Shown here in pieces: positions 8,292 through 16,830 of a DNA stretch of 44,050 nucleotides; positions within the stretch are counted from its first letter, which is position 1; each line of letters begins with the position of its first letter. The notes beneath the pieces were generated by a model. The model made no database searches. It saw only the letters and a program-made list of their open reading frames with translations, and was not told the origin of the DNA. Both the position numbers and the translations under genes were made by a program. The DNA lies in NCBI GenBank assembly GCA_902630465.1, contig CACOVJ010000008.1:1-44050 (forward strand), written 5' to 3'. This DNA comes from an uncultured Alphaproteobacteria bacterium (GTDB taxonomy: Bacteria; Pseudomonadota; Alphaproteobacteria; HIMB59; GCA-002718135).

Positions 8292-8312
8292 ATGAATCCG
8301 CCAACACTTTAA
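8292..8312 (+). CDS. Six-residue leader peptide MNPPTL (putative)
   Basis: ATG at 8292 opens six sense codons, Met-Asn-Pro-Pro-Thr-Leu, closed by TAA. AAGGAG (8278-8283) lies 8 nt upstream, one of the best Shine-Dalgarno and spacer combinations in a window where many genes lack one. The consecutive prolines right after the start are a context in which ribosomes pause and need EF-P. The terminator lies about 90 nt downstream, so translation could influence folding or termination. A chance ORF of this size is common; the strong ribosome binding site is the reason to list it. Confidence 0.4.
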   Translation: MNPPTL

Positions 8313-8403
8313 GGGTGGTGTCCACAACCAAAGCCAACTTTGCAAATTAAGCAGACCTTTTTTTAAAAGGCCTCGCATTAGGTGATGAGCCGAATTTATA
8401 AAA

Positions 8404-8426
8404 CCCCCAAACTACGGGGGTTTTTT
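8404..8426 (+). terminator. Intrinsic terminator of the leader RNA
   Basis: A GC-only stem CCCCC (8404-8408) / GGGGG (8416-8420), extendable by flanking AAA/TTT, with a 7-nt loop, is followed by six T (8421-8426). Orientation is plus. It separates the leader unit from the promoter and gene of the secretion exoprotein. Confidence 0.85.
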
Positions 8427-8437
8427 ATTCTGATTTG

Positions 8438-8465
8438 TTGAAATCTTTATTTTGCTCGATATAGT
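8438..8465 (+). promoter_or_regulatory. Predicted promoter of the two-partner secretion operon
   Basis: TTGAAA (8438-8443) and TATAGT (8460-8465) are separated by 16 nt and lie directly downstream of the terminator at 8404-8426. A start near 8472 leaves a leader of about 30 nt before the ATG at 8503. If active, the exoprotein operon does not depend on read-through of the boxA leader. Predicted by eye only. Confidence 0.5.
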
Positions 8466-8502
8466 CAATAAATTTTTAAATTTAAAATCAGATACTAAGA
8501 TC

Positions 8503-11500
8503 ATGAAAAATATTATTAGTTTTTTTATTTCTTTTCTTTTTTTAGGATCTCAATTTTTATATGCGGCAGATCTTCCAAGTGGAGAAAATGTAGTTGCGGG
8601 TAATATTTCCATTAGTTCATCTGATAATGCTATGACCATTACTCAGTCTTCTCAACAGTCTATAATTGAATGGAATAGTTTTGATATTAGTGCGGAAAAT
8701 AGTGTAACTTTTAATCAACCCTCTATTAATGCCAGTGCTTTAAACCGCGTTATCTCAGGTAATCCAACTACACTTGCTGGTTCATTAAATGCCAATGGTA
8801 AAGTTTTTGTGGTGAATGAAAACGGTGTCTACTTTACACCAACATCTACAATTAATGCGCATTCATTTGCTGCGTCCACCCTTGCTTTATCCAATGATGA
8901 TTTTCTTAACAATAAATTATTATTTAAATTAGATGATGTAGATAATATTTTTTCTTCTATTATTCATAAAGGTTCTATTACAACTTTGGATGGAGGTTTT
9001 ACTGCTCTCTTAGGTGGTGCCATTGATAATGAAGGTACACTTAACGCTAATCTTGGTAAAATTGGAATAGGGGCTGGAAAAGAAATTACATTAGACTTGA
9101 GTGGTGATAAATTTTTGCAAGTAAGCATCCCTTTTACTGAAGCTATTACCTTACTCGATCAAAATGCAGAAGAATTAAATACCATTATTAATCATGCAGG
9201 AACATCAACGGCAAATAGAATAGACATTGATGTTGGTGCTGCGAAAAATGTTGTTCAGCGTGCTGTTAACATTCCAGGCAATCTTGTTGCAACTACTGCT
9301 TCACAACAAAACGGTGTCATTACTCTTGGAAGTGGAAGCGATATTGTTGTTGCAGGAAACTTAACGGCAAAAGAGGGCGGCAACATTAGTGTTGAAGGAG
9401 ACTTTTTATCTTTTGGAGGAGCAGTTGATGTATCTGGAACAAATGTAGGTACAATAAATTTAAATAGCACTGGAGAAATTTCATTAGGAGGAACTTTAAA
9501 TTCTTCTTCTACTAGCAATGATGGTGGTGATATAAGTATTAAATCTCAGTACAAAATTGTTCAAAGTTACGGCAGTGAAATTAGTTCATCAGGAAATACC
9601 AATGGTGGTGATATTCATTTATCCGCACCAAATATTATGTCTTCCGGTTCAGTTTCCGCAAAAGGCAATCAAAAAGGTGGATATATAGACATAGAATCTG
9701 AGGGATATATTCGTTTATTATCTTCCAAGATTGATGTTGCAGGTATTAACCAGGGTGGTTTAGTGCGTATAGGGGGAGAATTTCAAGGCAATAATAACTT
9801 AACAAGAACTGCAGAACAGCAAGAGGTTTTTGTTGATAGATGGAATGAAAGACAATCACTTTCAAATGCGAAAACAGTTTTAGTCTCCGATGGTACTAGC
9901 ATCGATATATCATCTTCAAATGGGAAAGCAGGTACTGCAATTATTTGGAGTGATCAAGAAACAACAATGCTTGGTAATATTCATGCAACAGGAACAACAG
10001 GTGGCGCAGTTGAGATTTCTTCCAAAGATACCTTACGCCATGTGGGATTATCAAATGTTAATATATCAGAAGGTGGTCATTTATTACTTGATCCAAAAAA
10101 TATAACTGTTGGAACAGGTGTAACATCTCAAAACTGGATCTATCGAGGTCTGATTGGACATGATTATATAGTGGCATCAACAAATAATGTTGGTGAAGGA
10201 AACTTGGAAAAAAATGATCATTTTGGATCAGATGTTACGATTAGTGATGATGCTACTTTAATGGCGGTTGGTGCAAGACACGGTGATGGATCTTCAAATT
10301 CAAGTCAAGATTCTGGAGAAGTATATTTGTATAAATTTGATGATGGTGATTTTACGAATGCCACACTAATGGGTCGAATAGGAAAAGGTTATACTGGAGG
10401 TAAAAATATTAATGTAAATACTCTAGGTAAAGCTGATAAATTTGGCCGTTCATTATCTTTTAATAGCGATGGTACTCGATTAGCTGTTGGTGCATCAGGA
10501 GACAGTGGAGCAGTTAGCAATAATTTGACCAATGCAGGTGTAGTTTACCTTATCACCTTTGATGATACTTCTTACTCAAATGGGCAAGTAGTAGGAAGAA
10601 TTGGTCACAGATATACTTCAATGGATAAAGACGTTAACTTAGCCAAACAGGGCAATATTAATGGCAGGAAAGGTGGACCAGTAATTAGCGATTATGATTT
10701 ATTTGGTATGGGTGTAGCTCTTGATGGTGATGCCGATGTTTTAGCTGTTGGATTATATGGTGATAATGGTTGGGAGAGAAGAGGAAAAGGTTCTGTTAAC
10801 ACACTAGATAATACAGGTTCAGTTTACATGATTAGTTTTGATGACTCTGATTTTACTGGAGGAAAAGTAGTTTCACGTATTGGTTATGGTTATAGATATA
10901 AAGTTGGAGGGTGTGTTGATAAAGGTACATGTGCAACATTCGAAAATGATTACAATACACGATTGGGAGGCTGGACACCAAGAGTAGATGATAAACTTGG
11001 TAAATCAGTATCTTTAAACCATGATGGTTCTTTATTAGCTATAGGTAATGAACTTAACGATGGTAATGATAGTTCTCTTGTAGCAAGTACAAATAGAGAT
11101 TCTGGAGCAGTCCATTTATTTAAATTTGTTGATGGTAATGGAGATCTTATTTCAGGAGCATCAGGAGCGCCAACATATGTTGGAACAATTGGAGAAGGTT
11201 ATGACTATTTAGATACAAGCAGTTCATCAGAAAAAAGTGATAAATTTGGAAACTCAGTAGCATTTGATAAAGATGCAGATCGTTTAGTTGTTGGATTTTA
11301 TGATCAAACACAAGCTTCAGGCTCTAAAAGAAAGCCAGGAGCTGTAAACTTATATACTTTAACGAGTAATCTTGCATCAGCAACATTAGTTGGAACAATA
11401 GGAAACGGATATAGTGGAGGTAAAAATTTTAATATTGGTTCTTCCATTGAAGCAAAGGATATTTATGGAGAAGGTGTCGATTTAAATGAGACGGGTAGTC

Positions 11501-13821
11501 GTCTTGTTGTTTCAGGAATGTATGCCGATGGTAATAGTAATGGAAAATCTAACAGTGGAGAGGTCATGCTAATTAAGTTTACTGATGACAATTTTTCAGG
11601 GGGATCTCGTTATGCAAATATTGGATCTGGTTATGGTAGTGCAGGAGGTAATTCATTAGATATTGATGCTAATCTCGATAATAGTGATAAGTTTGGTCGC
11701 GCTGTATCATTAGACAGTGATGGTGATAGATTGGCTGTTGCAACATCTGAAGATGATGGGAATGGAGGAAGCAATTCTAATGCTGGCGCAGTTCATTTAT
11801 TTACATTTGATGATACTAATTTCTCCAATCCAACACTTAAAGGGACTATTGGAAAAGGTTATTCAGGAGATTATAGTTTAGATTTAAGTAGTTTAGGTGA
11901 TGGAGATAAAGTGTGGCGAGTAGCTCTTGATGGGGATGCAGATAGATTAGTTTTATCTCAACAACTAGCTGAGTCAGGTGGTGTTGACTCAGGATCAGTT
12001 TATACAATAAAATTTGATGATACAAACTTTACAAATCCAACACATGTTGGAACTATTGGAAAAAGTTTTAATTCATCAACTCATGATTTATCAATTGCTA
12101 ACTTAGGATCAGGTGATGCATTTACCTCTGTAGCTTTGACAGATGATGGATCACGTCTTGTTGTTGGAGCAATAAAGGATGATGGATCTGATAATAGTAG
12201 CTCAAATGCAGGAGCTGTTTATTTAATTACATTTGATCAAACAACAAACAGTGATGGTAATGCTTCAACAGATTTTAACAATCCTACACATGTAGGAACA
12301 ATTGGAGTAGGTTACTCAGGCACTAAGAGTTTAGACATAGGATCAGGTGCAACTAACGAACTTTTGGATAATAATGATCAGTTTGCAAACTCACTTGCAT
12401 TAACAAAAGATGGAAAGATTTTAGCTGTTAGTTCAACAAATGATGATGGAGCGAACGGAACTACTTCTGATAAAGGAGCGGTGCATTTATTTACTTTTGA
12501 TGACTCAGATTTTACTAATCCAAAATATGAAGCATCAATAGGGAATAATTACACAGGTGGTAAAAATTATGACACATCAGGAATTTCTGATTGGGGAGTT
12601 GCCCAGGTAGCTATTGATGGTGATGGAAATAGATTAGCAACGGGTGATTTCAATGACGGTGATATTCGAATATTTGGATTTGAAGATACTTCCTTAAATG
12701 AAGCAAGTCTGCAATTTACTATTGGTTTTGACCAGTCAGGAACTAATTCAGTAGATATTAGTGACCATGGATTTGAAGATGGTGATACTTTTCCAAATTA
12801 CATTGCATTAGACGATACTGGAACTTTAATGGCTGCAGGATCTACACTTGATGATGGTCTTAGTAATGGTGCTACAAATACAGGAGCAGTATATTTATGG
12901 TCTGATACTATCATCAGAGGGGCTACCTCGTACACAGATTTTTCAAGTGATGACGTGGTCATTAATAAAACTGAATTAGAGGAATTTCTAAATAACGGGG
13001 TGGATGTAACCCTTCAGGCAAATACTGATATTACTATTGACTCTGCCATAACAGTTACAGGAACAGGAAATTTGAATCTTCATGCTGGCAGAGATGTTAA
13101 TATTAATAGCAATATTAATACAGCAGCCAATTTAGGTATTATTGCAAGTGATACAGATAACAATAATGTTTCTGATAGTGATAGAGATTCTGGTGAAGCA
13201 GATATTGATGCAAGTTCAGCAAGTTTAACAGCATCAGATCTCAATATTGAACTCCTAGATGGAGGTACTCTTACTAATGCGAGTATGGGGGATATTAATC
13301 TCTCTACAGTCACAGCTACAACTGGATCTTTAATGTCTGCTAATTTTTCAGTTTCTGGTTCTAGTGCGGATAATAAAACTTATGATGGAACAACAACAGC
13401 TACGGTTAGTGGTGGCACTATATCAGGATTAAATTTAACTGGTTCTGATCTTGCTATAAGTTCTTCCGGTAGTTTCTTAGATCCAGATGTAGGTGACAAT
13501 AAAAATGTACCAATTAATTATGAACTATCAGGATTTACATCAAGTTCTATTTCAATAGATGATAGTAATGGATCATTAGAATCACTTCCAACTGCAAATA
13601 TAACAGCTGGTGCTTCCACACCTCCACTTCCAGGTGTTGCTCCTGATGAAGAAAAAGAAAAAATTGTTGTACGGGAAAAAATAAATAAGGATGTTTTTGA
13701 TGATGTATCGCGAATAATATCTTTTATCTCTGTTGATGGTGCATCCAATGCAGCATTAATTCAAAATGAATTCATTACGTCATTTCCTCAAGTCGATGCT
13801 CTAAGTATTCAGCGTCTATAA
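8503..13821 (+). CDS. Two-partner secretion exoprotein (TpsA) with FG-GAP-like repeats and a YDG domain
   Basis: A large exported protein of 1,772 residues, probably a surface-bound or released adhesin-like filament. The ATG at 8503 is preferred to an upstream TTG at 8452 because it directly begins a signal peptide (1-21, ending LYA). A haemagglutinin activity / TPS domain follows (about 24-150), with the GNPTTLAGSLNANGKVFVVN core and ENGVYF. Glycine-rich beta-helix repeats continue to about 550 and end in LLLDPKNITVG. About 555-1470 is an array of roughly 12 FG-GAP-like units. A YDG domain ([13 protein letters not shown], near 1622-1690) lies close to the C-terminus, after which a charged linker leads to the end. 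Its stop directly abuts the ATG of the transporter gene. Ligand and host surface are unknown. Confidence 0.92.
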   Translation: MKNIISFFISFLFLGSQFLYAADLPSGENVVAGNISISSSDNAMTITQSSQQSIIEWNSFDISAENSVTFNQPSINASALNRVISGNPTTLAGSLNANGKVFVVNENGVYFTPTSTINAHSFAASTLALSNDDFLNNKLLFKLDDVDNIFSSIIHKGSITTLDGGFTALLGGAIDNEGTLNANLGKIGIGAGKEITLDLSGDKFLQVSIPFTEAITLLDQNAEELNTIINHAGTSTANRIDIDVGAAKNVVQRAVNIPGNLVATTASQQNGVITLGSGSDIVVAGNLTAKEGGNISVEGDFLSFGGAVDVSGTNVGTINLNSTGEISLGGTLNSSSTSNDGGDISIKSQYKIVQSYGSEISSSGNTNGGDIHLSAPNIMSSGSVSAKGNQKGGYIDIESEGYIRLLSSKIDVAGINQGGLVRIGGEFQGNNNLTRTAEQQEVFVDRWNERQSLSNAKTVLVSDGTSIDISSSNGKAGTAIIWSDQETTMLGNIHATGTTGGAVEISSKDTLRHVGLSNVNISEGGHLLLDPKNITVGTGVTSQNWIYRGLIGHDYIVASTNNVGEGNLEKNDHFGSDVTISDDATLMAVGARHGDGSSNSSQDSGEVYLYKFDDGDFTNATLMGRIGKGYTGGKNINVNTLGKADKFGRSLSFNSDGTRLAVGASGDSGAVSNNLTNAGVVYLITFDDTSYSNGQVVGRIGHRYTSMDKDVNLAKQGNINGRKGGPVISDYDLFGMGVALDGDADVLAVGLYGDNGWERRGKGSVNTLDNTGSVYMISFDDSDFTGGKVVSRIGYGYRYKVGGCVDKGTCATFENDYNTRLGGWTPRVDDKLGKSVSLNHDGSLLAIGNELNDGNDSSLVASTNRDSGAVHLFKFVDGNGDLISGASGAPTYVGTIGEGYDYLDTSSSSEKSDKFGNSVAFDKDADRLVVGFYDQTQASGSKRKPGAVNLYTLTSNLASATLVGTIGNGYSGGKNFNIGSSIEAKDIYGEGVDLNETGSRLVVSGMYADGNSNGKSNSGEVMLIKFTDDNFSGGSRYANIGSGYGSAGGNSLDIDANLDNSDKFGRAVSLDSDGDRLAVATSEDDGNGGSNSNAGAVHLFTFDDTNFSNPTLKGTIGKGYSGDYSLDLSSLGDGDKVWRVALDGDADRLVLSQQLAESGGVDSGSVYTIKFDDTNFTNPTHVGTIGKSFNSSTHDLSIANLGSGDAFTSVALTDDGSRLVVGAIKDDGSDNSSSNAGAVYLITFDQTTNSDGNASTDFNNPTHVGTIGVGYSGTKSLDIGSGATNELLDNNDQFANSLALTKDGKILAVSSTNDDGANGTTSDKGAVHLFTFDDSDFTNPKYEASIGNNYTGGKNYDTSGISDWGVAQVAIDGDGNRLATGDFNDGDIRIFGFEDTSLNEASLQFTIGFDQSGTNSVDISDHGFEDGDTFPNYIALDDTGTLMAAGSTLDDGLSNGATNTGAVYLWSDTIIRGATSYTDFSSDDVVINKTELEEFLNNGVDVTLQANTDITIDSAITVTGTGNLNLHAGRDVNINSNINTAANLGIIASDTDNNNVSDSDRDSGEADIDASSASLTASDLNIELLDGGTLTNASMGDINLSTVTATTGSLMSANFSVSGSSADNKTYDGTTTATVSGGTISGLNLTGSDLAISSSGSFLDPDVGDNKNVPINYELSGFTSSSISIDDSNGSLESLPTANITAGASTPPLPGVAPDEEKEKIVVREKINKDVFDDVSRIISFISVDGASNAALIQNEFITSFPQVDALSIQRL
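10165..12915 (+). repeat. Protein-level array of about 12 FG-GAP-like repeats inside TpsA
   Basis: About 12 units of 60-100 residues (mean near 76) follow the plan: D-K-F-G-x-S-V-x-L, then D-x-D-G-x-R-L-A-V-G, D-D-G with a Ser/Asn-rich loop, G-A-V-Y/H-L-F-T-F-D-D-T/S-x-F, and a closing G-T-I-G-K-G-Y. The closing motif is recognisable at 11 junctions (for example GRIGKGY, GTIGEGY, GTIGNGY, GTIGKGY). The Asp-rich turns (DSDGDR, DGDADR, DGDGNR) resemble calcium-binding loops. The units suggest beta-propeller blades of the FG-GAP type. They differ enough in DNA sequence that recent duplication is unlikely. Unit 4 has an insertion with two cysteines. Confidence 0.85.
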
Positions 13822-15504
13822 ATGAGATATATTTTTTCTTTATTTTTCTTTATCACTACGTCATTAACTACATTTCCATCTTATACAGATACTGGAAATT
13901 ATATTGTTTATGAAACAGGTCTCATTGTTCCTCCTGGAGCAGAAAATATTTCTTTTAATTTTGTTGGAATAGAAATTGATAATGAAATTGAAGACATGAT
14001 TGAACTCCGAAAGAACTTATTTAAATCAAAAAAATTTAAAACAATAAGTTTAAAAGATTTTTACAATCTCTTAATAGCCTTGGAACAATTATATGTTTTG
14101 AATGGATACTTTTTAACCCGTTTTATTGTGCCACCGCAAACAATTGAACAAAATACTAAGATTAAAGCTATTGTTTTTCCTGGTAAAATTGAGTCAGTTG
14201 ATTATTCTCAGTTAGATAAGCGTATTTCAAAGCCTATCAAAAATTATTTCCAAAAATTAATTGATATAAAAGGCTTAGAATATCCTATCATTGAAAAATC
14301 AATTATTAAATCTAGAGAACTACCAGGAGTAGAGTTGGAGACCACTATTAAAGCTGGTGAAGAGCCAGGTACATCATCTCTTCAACTTAATGCAGAACAT
14401 GATTTGGTCAGTGGTTATCTCACTTATTCTAATGGATTATCAGAAACAGCAGGAAAAGATCAGTTTACTTCTTATTATAGTCTTAATAGTCCATTTGGTT
14501 ATGGTGAAAATATCTATGCAGCATATGTTTTAGACCCAGAAAATAGTGTGCGTGTTCCAATTGATCAAACAGAAATAATTAAACGAACAGATTTTAGAGA
14601 TGCATATCTTGTTGGTGGTAAAGTTCCCATTCTTGCATCTGATTTTTCTATATTTGGTGCCATTAATGAATCTTATTCTGAGCCAAATGGCTTAGAAAAA
14701 AAAGGTGAATTTAAACAAATAAATTTTGGAGTTGAATATCAACTCAAAAATACGCGCTTAGTGAAGAATAATATTTTGCTTGATTGGCAATGGATTAGAG
14801 AAAGAGAATATTCAACTCTTTCTTACTATACTACTGATACATTTAATGATGAATATAATGCACTAGAGTTAAAATATATAACAACAAATTTATCTTTTTT
14901 GGATTCTTTTTCCCTTAAAGGCAACTCTTCTCTAAAGTTTGGCACACCAATGTATACAAATAAAACATCAGAAACAAATACACCTTCTCGTGTTGGCTCA
15001 ACCTTAAATTTCATTAAATGGAATGGTGATATAAATTTAAATAGGCAAATACTTAGAGACTACTCACTTAATACAAGATTTGTTTTTCAAAAACTTGTGA
15101 GTGATCGAGGTTTAGTTAATTCTGAACAAATTAATATCACAGGTCCTGGTCAAATATCTGGGTTTGAGTCAGGTAATATGTCTGGTGACCAAGGATTTTT
15201 TTTTAGAGGTGATTTCGGTAGATCTTTCTATCCATTTATTGACAATCAAGATGATAAAAAAGAAGATTCTATTCGCATAGAACCATACATTCATCTAAGT
15301 GTTGGTGCTACCTACTATAAAAGACCAGCCTCAGGTGAATTTAGTCGAGTAGAAGCTGCAAGTGGTGGGTATGGAATTAAAATAAAAATTCCTCTTAGTT
15401 CAAATAATCTTGATATAAATTTTGAAGTAGCTGAGGCTGACAAAAGTGTGAAAGGAACTACTTCTAGTCCAGTTTATTTATTTAATACAACATTTTCATT
15501 CTAA
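13822..15504 (+). CDS. Two-partner secretion outer-membrane transporter (TpsB, ShlB/FhaC family)
   Basis: Omp85-superfamily pore that moves the partner exoprotein across the outer membrane. The 560 residues include a signal peptide (about 1-22) and two POTRA domains (about 30-190; the first includes the LYVLNGYFLTRFIVPPQ segment typical of POTRA_2). A C-terminal beta-barrel follows (about 195-560), ending in a strand that closes with Phe (NTTFSF). The loop-6 motif, VRGF/Y in FhaC relatives, reads Ile-Ser-Gly-Phe at 445-448, so the conserved arginine is serine. The following MSGDQGFFFRGDF block is conserved. It starts at the base after the tpsA stop codon, so coupling is certain in layout if not proven. 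Confidence 0.93.
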   Translation: MRYIFSLFFFITTSLTTFPSYTDTGNYIVYETGLIVPPGAENISFNFVGIEIDNEIEDMIELRKNLFKSKKFKTISLKDFYNLLIALEQLYVLNGYFLTRFIVPPQTIEQNTKIKAIVFPGKIESVDYSQLDKRISKPIKNYFQKLIDIKGLEYPIIEKSIIKSRELPGVELETTIKAGEEPGTSSLQLNAEHDLVSGYLTYSNGLSETAGKDQFTSYYSLNSPFGYGENIYAAYVLDPENSVRVPIDQTEIIKRTDFRDAYLVGGKVPILASDFSIFGAINESYSEPNGLEKKGEFKQINFGVEYQLKNTRLVKNNILLDWQWIREREYSTLSYYTTDTFNDEYNALELKYITTNLSFLDSFSLKGNSSLKFGTPMYTNKTSETNTPSRVGSTLNFIKWNGDINLNRQILRDYSLNTRFVFQKLVSDRGLVNSEQINITGPGQISGFESGNMSGDQGFFFRGDFGRSFYPFIDNQDDKKEDSIRIEPYIHLSVGATYYKRPASGEFSRVEAASGGYGIKIKIPLSSNNLDINFEVAEADKSVKGTTSSPVYLFNTTFSF

Positions 15505-15510
15505 AATTTT

Positions 15511-16830
15511 ATGTTAAAGATACAATTAATAATGAAATTTTTTATTCTTATTATTCTTAAAATTATATTTTTCTATTCAAACATTGTTAGTGCTGAAGTT
15601 AAAGTAGCTGGACTTTATGCTGAAAGTGGACCGGTTAGTGAAATTGCAGAAGCAATTGCAGAAGCAAAAAGGGTTGTTGTTGAAACCATTAATGCTGATG
15701 GAATAGGTATTGTGGGTAGAGGACTTATTAAGATAGATAAAGTTGATACAGCTTGCGATCCTGCAAAGGCCAAAACAAATTTAAGAGAATATTTGAAAAA
15801 AAATGAGCCTGAAATTCTTTTAGGTCCTACTTGCTCTACAAGTGCAGCTCGTATAATTCAAGACATAACCATTCCAAAAAAAATACTAACTATATCTTCA
15901 TCGGCTAGTTATCCATTATTATCAAGTATTGAAGATAATGATTTATTCTTTAGGACCATACCTTCTGATATTCAACAATCAACTTCTATTGCTAACTATC
16001 TTATTTCAAAAAATATTAGGCAAATAATATTGTTATACGGTGATGATAATTACAATTCAACTCTTGCTCAGAATTTTCTAAAGGTCTTTACAGAGGAAGG
16101 TGGTATAGTTCTTTTTAATACTTTGCTCACAGATAAAACTGTTATTAATCAAAGTTTTATAAATACTTTTGTTGATATTGCGATTGATAATGATCAACCA
16201 GGATTAGTTATGTTTCTTCATGGTAATGAAAGAACTGTGAATTTACTAGAACAATTTACAAATACAGTATTGATTAGATTACAAGAATTACAAACTTCGA
16301 ATATTTTTAAACATCAATATGGTTCAGATAGTATGTTGACTAATGAAGTAAAAGATTTGATTTATTCTTACATACCAATTCAATTACACGAAAGAACAAC
16401 AATTGTTGCACAGGCTACCTCACAAAGTTCCGAAGAGTTCCAAAGTTATGCTAATATTATGTTAAATTCTGGTGTTGATCCCAACTCACCTTATTCAGCA
16501 ATAAGTTTTGATACTATGATGCTAGCAGCATTGGCCTTACAACACCAAGCACATAATAACTATTCTAAAGATGATTTATCAAAAAGTTTAGTTAGTGTTG
16601 CCAATCCCCCTGGCATAACTGTAGGTCCTGGTAGTTGGGAGTCTGCAAGAGCATTATTATTAAGAGGCATTGAAATAAATTATGAAGGAGTATCTGGGTC
16701 TCTTGATTTTGATATTAATGGGGATGTAGAGGGTTTATATTCTTTAAATCAAGTCACAGAAGATAATTTATGGAGTGTTGAGCCTCTTGAAAAACTTCAT
16801 CCTTTTGAGCCAAGAATTATAATTGAATAA
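15511..16830 (+). CDS. Periplasmic ligand-binding protein of the branched-chain amino acid (Peripla_BP_6) type
   Basis: A 439-residue type I periplasmic binding fold like LivJ and related receptors. A signal peptide ends near VSA (about residue 28) with no lipobox cysteine, so a soluble periplasmic protein is expected. The opening strand VKVAGLYAESGPVSE, the GPTCSTSAARII loop and ISSSASYPLLS, then FFRTIPSDIQQSTSIANYL and the GDDNYNSTLAQNF hinge region, follow the family order. No permease or ATPase gene is nearby, so it is an orphan receptor. It starts 6 nt after tpsB; an alternative ATG at 15532 would also give a good signal peptide. It overlaps the next gene by 8 nt. The ligand cannot be told from sequence. 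Confidence 0.85.
   Translation: MLKIQLIMKFFILIILKIIFFYSNIVSAEVKVAGLYAESGPVSEIAEAIAEAKRVVVETINADGIGIVGRGLIKIDKVDTACDPAKAKTNLREYLKKNEPEILLGPTCSTSAARIIQDITIPKKILTISSSASYPLLSSIEDNDLFFRTIPSDIQQSTSIANYLISKNIRQIILLYGDDNYNSTLAQNFLKVFTEEGGIVLFNTLLTDKTVINQSFINTFVDIAIDNDQPGLVMFLHGNERTVNLLEQFTNTVLIRLQELQTSNIFKHQYGSDSMLTNEVKDLIYSYIPIQLHERTTIVAQATSQSSEEFQSYANIMLNSGVDPNSPYSAISFDTMMLAALALQHQAHNNYSKDDLSKSLVSVANPPGITVGPGSWESARALLLRGIEINYEGVSGSLDFDINGDVEGLYSLNQVTEDNLWSVEPLEKLHPFEPRIIIE

Larger units (their letters stand above)
8262..8426 (+). ncRNA. Short leader RNA or small RNA with boxA, mini-ORF and terminator
   Basis: A self-contained unit of about 165 nt. In order it holds boxA (8264-8275), a Shine-Dalgarno AAGGAG (8278-8283), a seven-codon ORF (8292-8312), small stem-loops (GTGG/CCAC at 8315-8325, AAAG/CTTT at 8330-8341, CCTTTT/AAAAGG near 8356-8371) and an intrinsic terminator (8404-8426). 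It matches no riboswitch, tmRNA, RNase P, SRP or 6S core that I recognise. It may be a free small RNA or an attenuating leader of the secretion operon that begins 77 nt after it. Transcription and length are predicted. Confidence 0.55.

Noticed and set aside
8262-8426. Identity of the leader RNA as a known riboswitch, tmRNA piece, 6S or SRP RNA
   Set aside because: None of the core motifs of these RNAs is present; boxA and the ribosome binding site argue for another role.
8452-8502. TTG start at 8452 for the exoprotein
   Set aside because: It adds 17 residues before a clean signal peptide, would overlap the predicted promoter -10 (8460-8465), and has no ribosome binding site.
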